Source: Serripes groenlandicus (Eukaryota > Mollusca > Bivalvia > Cardiida > Cardiidae). Taken from it: a stretch of DNA of 64,000 nt. Position numbers and translations under genes: made by a program. The notes below the pieces were generated by a model. It worked only from the letters and a program-made list of their open reading frames with translations. It was not told the DNA's origin and did no database searches. Below, in pieces: positions 1-10,859 of this stretch. The number at the start of each line of letters is the position of its first letter. The first letter of the stretch is position 1. Location: positions 36,194,694 through 36,258,693 of the forward strand of contig JASEVX010000013.1 in the NCBI GenBank assembly GCA_031761405.1. Direction: 5' to 3'.

Positions 1-166
1 TATACATCTATAAATGAATGTTTGATCATTGAATAGTGTTAAAAATATTGTGGCAAAGGGAGAAATTGCTCATCATGAGCAATTTGTCCTTTTGCCACAA
101 TTTATTCAAAAGTCATCTGTTGCGGAGGCGTCAGAAAGCGTCTGTATCTGGGAAAGAGTTAAAAGT
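1..166. repeat. Palindromic short element, centre and right half
   Basis: The near-perfect palindrome at 47-102 reads GTGGCAAAGGGAGAAATTGC, a short loop, then its complement ending TTGCCACAAT. It is followed by a right flank with 'aaagtcatctg' and a terminal 'gggaaagagttaa'. The same core recurs at about 1131-1181, 4404-4457, 5300-5355, 26791-26846 and 61057-61112, with half copies elsewhere. This is a dispersed non-autonomous element. The short reading frame across it is a chance product. Confidence 0.75.
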
Positions 167-240
167 GTCCCCAACCCCCAAACTAAAGTGAAAACAAACA
201 TAAAACTTACCGATACCAAAGCTGGCTTAAGCTCCCAAAA

Positions 241-538
241 TTAAACCATTGGAACGGAAAAGTGACAGACATATGTACCATACGTCATGTTTTCTGGCTC
301 TAAAGGACAATCCAACACATTGCTTACTAATAATCGTTTGTGACTTACAATGGCTGGTTTTGGCAAACCTGTATGAATAAAGAGATGTGTACCATTAATT
401 AAGCTGTTTCTCACATACAACAAATGTGTTACAGATGACTTTGAAAATAACTTCTCAAAAATATGCAAAATCCATAAAAAAACAAGTATAACCCTATTCC
501 ACATACAACAGCAGACAACTTTGAAAACATCTTAGTAC
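241..538. other. Non-coding stretch with one terminal repeat fragment
   Basis: No supported gene. Positions about 490-535 carry the left end of the palindromic element ('ttccacatacaacagcagac' then 'actttgaaaacat') without its core. The rest is unassigned. Confidence 0.5.
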
Positions 539-1006
539 AAGAGGCCCAAGAGGGAAAGTATCGCTCCTCTGCTATTAGGCAAACATTAAATGTCTAAACA
601 GCCCCGCCCCCTGGTGGCCATGTTTTTCGACCAATCAACATGGCCTGAAGGAATCTGATAGAGGGCCACCCTATGATCATTTCTACAAACTTATTTGAGA
701 ATTGGCCAAACACTTTCGGAGGAGAAGATTGTTTAAGTTTTCACTATACCCATATAAAGCAAAATAGCCTTGCCCCCTGGCGGCCATGTTTTTCGACCAC
801 TCAACGTGTCTTGAAAGAATCTGATAGAAGAATTTTGCATGGATCCAAAGAAATTGAAGGAAATAAGGAGAAGACATTAAGAGGATGCTTCCTATAAAGT
901 GTCATGGCCAATTGGTTAGGGAGGTGAATTTGTTTGAAGCAAACAGTTTACGGACGCACGCACGCACGGCGGACAATTCACCATGGATTCAGCCAGTGGA
1001 GCTAAA
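539..1006. repeat. Bivalve-type interspersed repeat, copy A
   Basis: Contains two internal units with 'gccccctggtggccatgttt' followed by 'tcgaccaatcaacatg' and 'gaaggaatctgata', about 155 bp apart. It then has ACGC-rich microsatellite ('acgcacgcacgcac') and ends in 'ggagctaaaaa'. The same internal units occur at 1528-2045 and 30947-31702, where the 'gagggccatgatggccct' head and 'aggtgagct' tail are better kept. Likely a non-autonomous transposon. The open frames on both strands here have no coding support. Confidence 0.7.
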
Positions 1007-1074
1007 AATCATTGACATTCTTTATAAATGAAAGAATATTTATTGAGTAGAGTTGTGTGCTGCAGATGTTTTAG

Positions 1075-1290
1075 AAAACTTTACATGTGGGAAAGGTTTA
1101 ATTTATTATCATAGTGAGATGAAGATATAATGACTAAAGGAGAAATTGCTCATCATGAACAACGTCTCCTTTTGCCACAACACTATTCTCTAGTAAAACA
1201 TTCATTAATTGAGATTTTTCATATTTTTGTTTTGATGTTGTAAAAGTCATCCGCTGCAGAAAGTTTGTATGTGGAAAAGGGTCAACAGTG
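1075..1290. repeat. Palindromic short element, degenerate copy
   Basis: Core at 1131-1181 ('aaaggagaaattgctcatca' and the opposing 'tctccttttgccacaac'), with a right flank at 1245-1290 containing 'aaaagtcatccgctgcag' and 'gtatgtggaaaagggt'. Arms carry many substitutions. Confidence 0.65.
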
Positions 1291-1408
1291 TAATGAATCT
1301 GAGTGGAATCAAACTACACTCATCATGAAACACTAGCCAATGGAATTAAGTCAAAATTTAGACTGGCCTTTGTACTCTTTTTTCACGTGATATCTTAGAT
1401 TAAAGCAT

Positions 1409-1516
1409 TAACACTTTCCCACATACAACACATATAATGTAGACAACTTTGATGGAAAATAAAAATATCTATAAACGAAAGTTAAAATAACTGAATAATG
1501 TTAAAAACATTGTGGC
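1409..1516. repeat. Palindromic short element, left half
   Basis: Begins 'aacactttcccacatacaac', the inverse of the family's right end, and runs to 'aaaacattgtggcaaaatga'. There it is broken by the interspersed repeat that starts with 'gggccatgatgg'. Confidence 0.6.
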
Positions 1517-1527
1517 AAAATGAAACA

Positions 1528-2045
1528 ATTGGGCCATGATGGTATGCAATGTGATTTGTCATGCCAACTACAATACGTTAATTTAATTTTTGACCAATCT
1601 ACATGGATTCCCTTTAGCCATATAAGGCAAAACAGCCCTGCCCCATTAAGGCCATGTTTGTCTACCAACCAACATGAATTGAAGGAATCTGATAGAGAGT
1701 TACCCAAGGAACATTATGACAAAATTATTTGGAAATCGGCCACAAACTTTCTGAGGAGAAGATCTTAGTAGTTATTTCCTTAGCCATATAAGCCATAACA
1801 GTCCCACCCCTGGCAGCCATGTTTTCGACCAATCAACATGGCTTGAAGGAATTTGATAGATGGCCACCCAATGTTGGAGTAGTTTCTTTTTCAGTTGCCA
1901 TTAAAATTAGAATTCTGCATAGATACAAACAAATGGAAAATCTTTGGTGACCACATTTCGAGGATGCATGCTGTTTCATCCCAAATGATGTACTGATACA
2001 GAGGTGGAAATGTTGAGGCACTGACGACGCACGACGGACTAAAGG
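1528..2045. repeat. Bivalve-type interspersed repeat, copy B
   Basis: Starts 'gggccatgatgg', contains two internal units ('cagccctgccccattaagg', 'cagtcccacccctggcagcc') each followed by 'accaatcaacatgg'-like sequence and 'gaaggaatctgata', and ends in 'gacgacgcacgacggac'. Same family as 539-1006. Confidence 0.65.
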
Positions 2046-2496
2046 CTTTTAACTCTTTCAACGCCGAATTGTTTAAAGTAGACTATTCCATGTTTAAAGT
2101 CGGGCGACTCTATTTTATTTGGTATAATCATTTTGGAATATTTGGATAACCATAAGGCAAACAATGCTGATTTCAGGTGAGACAGCTCGTTGTGACCGAA
2201 AGTTGGAGAGGGTTAAAAATTGCAAGCGGAAAAGTGTGAATTTCATTATGGTACCAGATGTGAAAATGTTACAAGCACAATCATCGGCTTACAAGGATTT
2301 TAGGCATGTTCTGTCAATATTCTGTTCGCCCGACATATTTTCAACTACATCACTAAAACTTTCAAAGGAATTTGGTACTTTTGCATCAAGTGAACATTGA
2401 ACATAGATTTTGAATTTCAATTCTGACTGAATATCACGCAAAGCATCATTCAAATCTGAATATGAGAAAAAGAAAATGCGTAAACATGTATACAGA
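2046..2496. other. No recognisable feature
   Basis: AT-rich sequence with only short unsupported reading frames. I see no gene, RNA or clear repeat. Confidence 0.5.
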
Positions 2497-2590
2497 TAAC
2501 CGTTTCCCACATACAAATGCTTTCTGACAACTTTGTAGTGGACAACTTTTGAAAACATTTTGGCAAAAGGAGAAATTGCTCATAACGATA
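2497..2590. repeat. Palindromic short element, left half
   Basis: Left terminus 'cgtttcccacatacaaatgc', then 'gacaacttttgaaaacattt' and 'tggcaaaaggagaaattgct'. The opposing arm is absent, so the copy is truncated at its centre. Confidence 0.6.
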
Positions 2591-2743
2591 ATGATCGGTA
2601 ATTACAAATTATAAAACATATCAACACAATGTATCATTCTTATTCTAAATCTAAATTATCAAAGTAGCACTGTTTCTGACTGACTTAAACTTATGGTTTA
2701 GCCTATCATAAACAAGTTAATGTCGTATTGCAAGCAATACAAA

Positions 2744-4153
2744 AGTCCCCTACCGGACGAGGACAGCACATTGTGTATTGTATGTGCATTTGTTGAAAAA
2801 CAGCAATGCACCTCATACATTTTGGAAACAGTCCTATCAACACTTTCTCATTTAGACCTTTGACCTGTAAGTGTAACCTGGACCTTCCAGTTGCAGGCAT
2901 GTGTCTTGTGCGCCGCATGTCACCTCATCATGGTGAACAGGGGTGCCATGTAATTTAGGAATTCTGTGATGCATGGTTTCTCATTTCGACCTTTGACCTT
3001 TTAGTGTAACCTTGACCTTTGAGGAACAGGCATGTGTCTTGTGTGCCACATGTCACCTTATCATGGCGAACATGTGTGCCCAGTAACTTAGGAATCCTAT
3101 AATGCATGGTTGAGATGTGGGCCGGACAAGGTAAAGTCCTTTCAAACAGTTCTCTTTTTGAGCTTTGACCTCTAAGTGTGACCTTGACAGTTGAGGTACA
3201 GGCCTGGGTATTGTGCGCGACACGCCGCCTTATGATGGAGAAAAGTTGTGCCTAGTTACTTGGGAATCCTATGATGCATGGTAGAGATGCGGGTCGGTCA
3301 AGGTACAGTCCTATCAAAAGGTACTCATTTTGACCTCTTAGTGTGACCTTGACATTTGAGGTACACACCTGGGTCTTCAGAGCGACACACTGCCTCATCA
3401 TAGTGAAAGTTTGTGCCAAGTTTCAGAGAAATCCTATGATGCATGGTTGAGATGCGTGTCGGACAAGGTATAGTCCTATTAAACAGTACTCATTTTGACA
3501 AGGTAATCTTATCCAACAGTTGAAATTTGGGCCGGACGAGGTAGTCCTTTCAAACAGTGCTCATTTTGACCTTTGACATCTATGTGTGACCTTGACATTT
3601 ACATGCCAAGATTTTTGCGCCACACGCCGCCTCATCATGGTGAACGTTTTTGCTTAGTTTCTTTGAAATCCTATGATGCATGGTTGAAACTTTGGCCGGA
3701 CCAGGTAGTCATATGAAACAGTCCTCATTTTGACCTTTGACCTCTAAGTGTGACCAAGACAGTTGAGGTACATGCCTGGTTCTTAAGCATGACACGCCAC
3801 TTTATCATAGTAAACGTTTGTGCTAAGTTCCTTGGAAATGCTATGATGCATAGTGGAGATGTGGGTCGGACAAGGTAATCCTATCAAACAGTACTCATTT
3901 TGAAGTTTGACCTCTAAGTGTGACCTTGACATTTAAGGTACAGGCATAAGTCTTATGCGCGACACGCCGCCTTATCATGGTGAACGTTTCCACCAAGTTT
4001 CTTTCAAATCCTATGATGCATGGTTAGATGCGGGCCGGACAAAGTTAGGTGGGACTGACAGACACCGGACAAAGTTAGGTGGGACTGACAGACAGACAGA
4101 CGGAAACGACCAAACCTATAGTCCCCAAACCGATCATCGATCAGTAGGGGACT
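2744..4153. mobile_element. TIR-bounded element carrying about seven ~170-bp tandem repeats
   Basis: Perfect 10-bp terminal inverted repeats: AGTCCCCTAC at 2744-2753 and GTAGGGGACT at 4144-4153. The interior is a degenerate tandem repeat with a period near 170 bp. Its hallmarks are 'tgacctctaagtgtgacctt', 'gccgcctcatcatggtgaac' and 'cctatgatgcatggttgaga', present near 2868, 3003, 3177, 3341, 3583, 3749 and 3919. The right end adds a short duplication ('ggacaaagttaggtgggact' twice) and GACA repeats. A perfect 7-bp inverted repeat (GTATTGC/GCAATAC, 2725-2740) lies just outside the left end. No clear target-site duplication was found. Open frames inside are by-products of the repeat. Confidence 0.65.
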
Positions 4154-4259
4154 AATAATGTTATCTTGATATTAAGAATAATAATACAATTCAAAAATAG
4201 AATGCATTTAGATCAAATGCTAAGAACACAAACTTAAAGCCCTGTTTTTATTGATATAG

Positions 4260-4570
4260 CGAATTTCAAGACTTTTGAGCAATTTCTCCCCATTATATTA
4301 TATTTCAAAAGTAATTTGTCACAGACACATATAAAGTCATCCGTATTTACCATGTCCCAGTTGCAGATATATGTGAATAACAGTTTAAGACAACTTTTGA
4401 AAACATTTTAGCTAAACAGATAGCTCATAATGAGCAATTTCTCATTTTGTCACATTGTTTTCATTTCTTTACTTTAATTATATTTCTATTTGTAGAAATT
4501 TCAATATTTTTGTCAAATCGGTTTAAAGTCATATTCTACAGATTTGTTGTATATGGGAAAGGTATCAGTA
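4260..4570. repeat. Palindromic short element, heavily diverged
   Basis: Core at about 4404-4457 ('tagctcataatgagcaattt' with flanking 'aaaacatttta' and 'tgtcacattgtttt'). Left half from about 4351, and right terminus 'gtatatgggaaaggtatc' near 4548-4565. A second partial arm ('gagcaatttctcc') sits at 4278. Probably two overlapping insertions. Confidence 0.5.
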
Positions 4571-4773
4571 ATGTTCAATTCTTACCTAAATTGATCTACA
4601 AGAATTCCGGAGAGTTGTACATCAACAGACACATAGCATCTCCCAGCTTCAGAACCAGTGACTGAACGGCCCAGGCTACTTGATTGGCCTTTTCATTCCC
4701 TTCCTATAAATAATAGAGTATGAACCCTCTTATAAGACAGGAATTATCAAAGGAACTCACGTATATTCATTTA

Positions 4774-4951
4774 CAGTCCAACCTGTGTTTAAAGACCACC
4801 CATTGGAAAAGAACAATCTGGTCTTTGTTCACAGATAGTCTTAAATTGCCGGTTCATTATTGCAGAAAATGAGTAATTGGGAAATTAAAAGTGTGGTTGC
4901 TATAGACAGGGAATTGCAATACAGCGGTGGTCTTCAACACAGGTTGGACTG
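4774..4951. mobile_element. MITE with ~25-bp inverted repeats and TA target duplication (Tc1/mariner type)
   Basis: The left end, CAGTCCAACCTGTGTT followed by AAAGACCACC, mirrors the right end, GGTGGTCTT then AACACAGGTTGGACTG. Both ends are flanked by TA (4772-4773 and 4952-4953). The element is 178 bp with no coding capacity. A TIR starting CAGT and a TA target duplication are typical of Tc1/mariner-derived MITEs; superfamily assignment is inferred from those two traits only. Confidence 0.75.
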
Positions 4952-5210
4952 TATCTTCGTTAGCAGATATTTGCCAAGCTGACAGATAGACACTAAAGAA
5001 GTGAAACCCCTGTATAACCATGCAAGGACAAGCACCATAAAAATAAGCCTGTCAAATTAATATGATGGACAGAGAGACCAACAACTGAAAAGAGATCCGT
5101 TATCAAGGCCGTGGGAAAAACAATTATAACATATGCGTAGATGTAAATATAGCTACAGATGTTACCTTCGAACTCACATTTTGAAGTCCCTCTGGTAATG
5201 GACTTATTCA

Positions 5211-5417
5211 CATCAACCATTTCTCACATGAAACAAATCTGCAGCAGACGACTTCTAAAACATCTGGTTCAAAATAGGGTTAACTTCTATAAATGAAAAC
5301 ATTGTGACAAAAGGAGAAATTGCTCATCAAGAGCAATTATCCTTTTGCCACAATGTATTTAAACGTTTGCTGCTGCTGAGGTGTCAGAAAGAGTCTGTAT
5401 GTGGGAACGGATTAATG
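5211..5417. mobile_element. Palindromic short element, most complete copy
   Basis: Left end 'catcaaccatttctcacatg' opposes right end 'gtatgtgggaacggattaat'. Inner arms are 'ctgcagcagacgacttc' and 'tgctgctgaggtgtcag', and the centre palindrome is at 5300-5355. The whole element is one long imperfect hairpin of about 207 bp with no coding capacity, consistent with a foldback MITE. No target duplication could be fixed. Confidence 0.7.
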
Positions 5418-7253
5418 CACTATATTTACCAAAACTTTTGGTTACAGATCTATTTTAAATACTTGTATGTTCATTAAATATTTTAGCAGAATATTGGCTT
5501 TTTTAAGGAAAGGATAGCTTCATTAACCGTTTCAAACAAAGATGCATTTTTGAAGATATGAATTTTGAAAGCCTTGTGACATAGAGGAAATTGATCGCTT
5601 AGGGAAATTTCTCCATTTACATCAATCTTTTCAACTATATTAGAAAAATGATGATTTCATTATAGAAATTTAAAAAAAGGTTTCCGTATCTTATCAAGTA
5701 CATACTCGTGTACTGTGCATATTATGCAAAATTGTCTGTTTTAGATTTGTTTTATGTGGATTACTTCACACCACACCAGTTAAATGTCAACAATTGTTTT
5801 ATATGGAAAGACTTCACCTCACACTAGTTAACTGTCAATATTTGTTTTATATGGAAAAAGAGAAAAAAACCAAATTAAACCTTACCATTACTTCACCTAA
5901 CACTAGTTAACTGTCAATATTTGTTTTATATGGAAAAAGAGAAAAAAACATTAAATTAAACCTTTCCAATAAGCTAAGCAGGCCTATATGTTACCCGTAT
6001 GAAGAGATAAAAAAAAACAAGAATTCAGTACAATCTTACTTTTTTTCGCATATTAAATCTCAACTCCAAATACTTTTTTTCGGCCGTTTTACTTGACTGA
6101 AAAAGTAATTTCGTAACCTAATAATTTCGTAACCGGTAAATCCGCAGACACGATATTCCTAAGTTTTAATTGGATGCAAAGCAAATTACAAAACAAAAAA
6201 TACTTAGAACAAGAGGGAATAATTGAATAAGTTTCTTCTTATTTTCCTTCTCGATAAAGGAATGAAAACAAGGAATCTGATATGTTATAATTTGCGTTTA
6301 ATTATACTCGTGTAATATTTTAAAAATAATATCAACTAACCGGATGTAAACAAATCCAAATGTGAAATCATTGTAGTGCAAGTGGCGTTATTGTTAGGCA
6401 AGTAATGACTAAATAACAAAAGGAAAACTACAGAAATGGTAGGAAGGGATAGTTTGACTCGTCAGAAATGTAGTTCCGTAAGTTGTGGATTTGGTTTTTA
6501 GCAAGTACTCTATGAAGGGTAAGTCGACTTTTCTTATTTACCTGTCATCATTATTTCATGGGCTTTATATCTTACGAGAAGCAATACACACTTGTAAATG
6601 ATAGCAAACTTTTCAACGGAAGTTATCGTTCGTTACACTGGCCAAGTGTTCTTCAACGGGCTGAGGTTCTAGTAGATTCATCTTTTTTGTAATCCAAAAC
6701 TCTAATATCAGATTGGACACAATTGTTCTTAAAACTTTCAACATTATTTTCATTAGGTTATTAACAATTCTATGTATGTATGTTATTAAAGTATATTTAC
6801 AAAAGATTGAAAAGCTATTGACAGCAACATTTTCATACTTGAGACCACATCAACCAATGATGCCATAGAACTCTTCACATTGAAGAGCAAACTGAACTGA
6901 TTTGATTTTTGTTATACTCGCCGTGCAGAATGAACTATTTGGCGATTGAAGAGCAAATGCAAAATAAATAGCCTGTAAGTGTAACCGCTTTAGGTCCATC
7001 TACGGAACAGGGCTATGTGCACTAACTATATCAAACTAAGATGATGTAAAAACAAACTGAACATTGAAACCTGCAGATAAAGAAGATAAATCTCTTTTTA
7101 TAAATATATTATAAACATTGTGTTTGAAAAATGATAACACTTAGTCTGTTTTTCAACAGAAAATGCTATATTATGAAAACAAATTTAGAGGCAGTTCATA
7201 ATTAATGTCGGTAATAAGTCACCAGGGACCTCAAATAAGCGGTGTCACTAAAA
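5418..7253. other. AT-rich non-coding stretch with a short tandem duplication
   Basis: No supported gene. Positions 5764-5972 hold three degenerate copies of a 60-110 bp unit containing 'cacactagttaactgtcaat' and 'tgttttatatggaaaaagag'. The rest shows no recognisable feature. Confidence 0.5.
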
Positions 7254-7823
7254 AGAGTCCGGTAGAGTCCGGTTGGGTCTGGTGGTCAACTATCCCATTA
7301 TATCAATGTTTGTTGTGTTTTTGTATTGAAATTAATAAAATAAAGTGTTATTGTATCTTATAATAAAAAATAATAATGTATTTATCTATTTTAGTTAATT
7401 TTCGTATGAATATAGAATTATGATATGCGTGACAGTAGCCGCCATTTTGTTTAAGTAAATCTTCAAACCAAATCCTATTTTGTTCTGTTTTATTAATTAT
7501 TTGCCGAAACAATAATATATTTTGGTCACATATATACCAATATATATTATATTAACTTTTTATAATTTACAAATCGAATAAAACGTTGTATTTATTTCTC
7601 AGTAATGACAAGACTCTATCAGTCTCCACTGTCACGCATATCATATTTTAATATTCATACGAAAATGAAGTAAAATAGTCAAACACATTATTATTTTATA
7701 TTTATATGATACAATAACACTTTATTGTATTCATTTCAATACAAAAACACAACACAACATTGTCATAATGAGATATATGACATCCAGATTCTATCGGAAC
7801 TCTGCCAGACTCTACCAGACTCT
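7254..7823. mobile_element. Foldback element with ~185-bp inverted arms
   Basis: The left arm (7254-7436) starts AGAGTCCGGTAGAGTCC and ends 'atatgcgtgacagt'. The right arm (7628-7823) is its imperfect reverse complement, from 'actgtcacgcatat' to 'tctaccagactct'. Shared inner blocks include 'gttgtgtttttgtattgaaa' and 'aaagtgttattgtatc'. About 190 bp of unpaired AT-rich sequence lies between. No coding capacity. Confidence 0.7.
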
Positions 7824-8654
7824 CTTCTGGTTTAACTGAACTACTACAGAAATGTATCTGTTTTATGTGTAATGTATTGTGAATTCCATTTATCTGTATG
7901 AAATTGTATATACATTCAAAATGGTTTTAATTGATATACATTGTATCAGGAATCTAGAATTGTACTTTACGTTCCTTATTGTATTAAATAAATTATTATA
8001 ATTTATTTTACATACTGGTCATGATATTACACTTATTTTCATGAACTGCTGCTAAAAGTTCAAACCCAATATGTAGTTTTTAATGGTAAAAACACCTGGT
8101 CTAACAAGAGTTATGAGTTCAAATCTCAGCAGGTACTGTTTTGAAAGAAGCAATTAAACTTAACAATTTGTACATGAACCCATTATGCTGTAGGGAATCA
8201 TCAGAGTTGTCTTACTTAAACACTTATCACATTCTTATCCAGGCTTCTAGTGAAAACATGAAAATAGTTATTTACTCCCCGTAACCTTTTCAAAAGCTTT
8301 TATAATTGATCAATAACGATAGAAAAAGGAACTTGAAGTTGATCAACAATGATGACTCTGAGGAGCTGATCCTTTTCAAGGTCTGATCATATCCTTCACT
8401 ATCCATATTGTCAAACAACATATGTAATATACATGTTTACATAATCAGTCGTTGAAACGTGTATTTATTAACAAATAAACTGACACTGTTTCATGTTTTA
8501 CAAATTAAAAACCAGCAAAGGAGACAATGGTTCAAAGTGAAGATCTTGTTGGATAGGAAGATATTGTTAATTTTGGAGCAACTACACAATTCCGACAATG
8601 TTTTCAGATAAGCCTTATAATCAAATCATTTACATTTGGTAAGGGGCTAAACTT
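7824..8654. other. No gene; possible tRNA-derived scrap
   Basis: AT-rich and unassigned. At about 8089-8137 a short stretch could form a T-arm ('tgagttcaaatctca') inside an ACCTG/CAGGT stem, reminiscent of a tRNA-derived remnant, but it is too short to call. Confidence 0.4.
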
Positions 8655-9170
8655 AACACTTTCTAACATACATCAAACCTGCAGCAGATGAAATTGACAT
8701 TGTTTAGGTAAAACTAGAGGGCCATGATGGCCCTGGATCGCTCACCTTAATTATACAATGTACTGCAATGCAAAACACAAAAAGTCAATTATTCTGAATG
8801 CAACCTCCACAGTGTTAACAATACTTTCCTTCATTTGGCCTAGTGATCTATATTTCTTTACCTGATATGACCCATATTCCAACATGGACTAGATATCATC
8901 AAGACAACATTCTGACAAAGTTTTAACTTGCTCAAAGTAAAAATGCAGCCTCCGGAGTTTGAACAATATTTTCCTTTATTATCAGCTCAACATTCTGAAC
9001 AAATTTCAAGCCGCTGAAGCAAAACATGCGGCTTCTACAGAGTTAACAAGATTTTCCCTCAATTTGGCCTAGTGACCTAGTTTCTGATCCAATATGACCC
9101 ATTTAAACGAAATCCGAATTGATTAGTACTGTATCAGTTTGATGATTGGAAACAACATTATAGATAAATA
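8655..9170. repeat. Palindromic-element left end joined to bivalve-type interspersed repeat (copy C)
   Basis: 8655-8700 is the left end of the palindromic family ('aacactttctaacatacatc', 'ctgcagcagatgaaattga'). At 8715 it is followed by 'gagggccatgatggccct' and 'cgctcacctt', the head of the interspersed repeat. Internal repeats with 'atttggcctagtgacctagt' and 'atatgacccat' recur near 8836 and 9063. The same junction of the two families occurs at 30886-30967. Confidence 0.65.
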
Positions 9171-9282
9171 ATGCCAGCTCGACGGAGGGAATCCTTTATT
9201 ACCATTCTAAGAGTATTTGGTCTGATCCGATCGGGTTTCGAACCATGGCGGATGCTATAATCTGGTAATATAATTTTTTTTT

Positions 9283-9625
9283 TCGTAAAGGGAATCGAAG
9301 TGGAGACCGATGCTCTACCACTATACCATACTCCTTCTTTGGGTTATCCTTTGACGAGGGGGAAATACAAGCCGAATGCAGGTTATAGATCAGTTATAGT
9401 TCTTTCCGTCACTGGAATAATATCATTATTTGTCATAATCGGAATCGAACCCGAGATCGGTGGTCTAAACTACACCATAATCCTTCTCGTGGATGTCCTG
9501 TGAAGAGGGGGCATATCATAGCCAAATTATAGTTATAGACCATTTATAGTTCCTGTCTGAACTGGTAAAATCATCAAATATATTTCATAATGGGTATCGA
9601 GACCGATGCTGTGATGTATCCACTA
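9283..9625 (-). repeat. Tandem tRNA-derived repeats, about 150-bp period
   Basis: Two full copies and one partial copy start near 9293, 9440 and 9594. On the minus strand each reads like a shortened tRNA: an A-box-like 'tatggtatagtggtagagc' followed by 'atcggtctc' and a B box. The B box is best kept in the second copy as GGGTTCGATTCC, a perfect match to the Pol III consensus. The distance between the boxes is too short for a functional tRNA. The third copy is interrupted by the Ty3/gypsy element, and a related copy continues at 13527. Confidence 0.55.
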
Positions 9626-9879
9626 TATATTATCATAATGCATGCATCTTTCCATGTAGTGAGATGCATAGGTACATGTATGCATTAGAACTCTGATTGT
9701 TGGCTGAATGAAAGCATTAAACGTATATTAATATAAATCGTATTAAGTTATATTTGCTCACCATACGTGACATGGTGTCAGAACTGAAGCTTTATTATTT
9801 TGTCAATTGACTTTCATGCAGATTTAAGTTATTGGAAATATCTACTGCGAACACTCTGTCGGGGAACACACTTAGAGTG

Positions 9880-10610
9880 GACTTGGAAATTGCAGACCTT
9901 AAGGGAACATGAAATAATTTCAAGCAACATATTGGTTTTCATGTCCATTGAAGGCAAATGCTAAAGAAAACTAGTGTTCGTATATGGTGTTGTTGGTAGG
10001 CGAGAAAGAGAGAAGCTTAAATTCCACATGGGGATTAATTGCTGATGATCAGAAGTCACTACAGGCACAATACGACAAACACGGGTTAGTGTGATCTATA
10101 ACAGATATAAGTAATATTCCAGATTGCAAAATGAACTAGAATCATTTGAACAATGTTTATCTGAAGTACCAATTTTAGCTAAAGACTCTTTGGCATTAGG
10201 AGCATCATAATTAGAGAGAAATTTATATATCAAGGTTCGGAATTAACATTACAAAATTGTTTGGATATAACAAGATAGTGTCCACAATCAGCAATTCAGG
10301 CAAAATCAATGTCAGAAGAAAAAGTAAACTTTGTCAAGAAACTAACATTGCCGAAAAAGATGCATTCCTCCACGAAAAGTGGCCATCCATCTTGTTCATT
10401 TGTGGTCGTGATAAATATCACCAAATTTGACCAGCGAAAGGAGCGACATGTAATAAATGTGGGAAAAGAAATCATTTTGTGCAGGTCTACAAGTCAACAA
10501 AATAGAAAAAAACAAATGAATGCATGCGATCAATCATCCGAAGAAAGTGATGATTTCATTATGTCTTCAATAGAAACAGAGCTCAATTCAGCTAGAAAAG
10601 CTTGAATTGA
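9880..10610 (+). pseudogene. gag remnant with zinc knuckle
   Basis: Near 10210-10340, in one frame, a leucine-rich pattern typical of gypsy gag C-termini is visible ('LREKFIYQGSELTLQNCLD'). A zinc-knuckle-like CNKCGKRNHF lies at 10449-10478, but the final cysteine of the CCHC motif is replaced. The frame is interrupted by stop codons. The 98-codon open frame at 10309-10605 covers part of this region in a different frame. Confidence 0.55.
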
Positions 10611-10619
10611 AGATATTAT

Positions 10620-10845
10620 AGTGCAAAATTAAAAAGTTAATTTCCAATTAGACACTGGTGCAATATGAAATATCATAAGTTTAGATTTAGGTAAGAAACT
10701 TGATGTTGATACTAAATACCGCAAAAGTAACATTCCTTTGAAGTCATATTCTGGTCATAAATTGGTTACTAAATGTGTTATTACATTGGATTATAATTAC
10801 ATGGACACACTTTACGTCTTTAAGATCGGACGGAGAAATGTGGCG
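10620..10845 (+). pseudogene. Retroviral-type aspartic protease remnant
   Basis: The active-site triad DTG followed by A is encoded at 10651-10662 (LDTGA), immediately followed by a TGA stop. The downstream frame reads 'NIISLDLGKKLDVDTKYRKS', in keeping with a gypsy protease. Confidence 0.6.
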
Positions 10846-10859
10846 TGATTGAGAAGTCT

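Noticed and set aside
9439..9490. Minus-strand tRNA gene in the 9.3-9.6 kb repeats
   Set aside because: The B box is perfect but the box spacing is too short and the unit is tandemly repeated, so it is tRNA-derived and not a gene.
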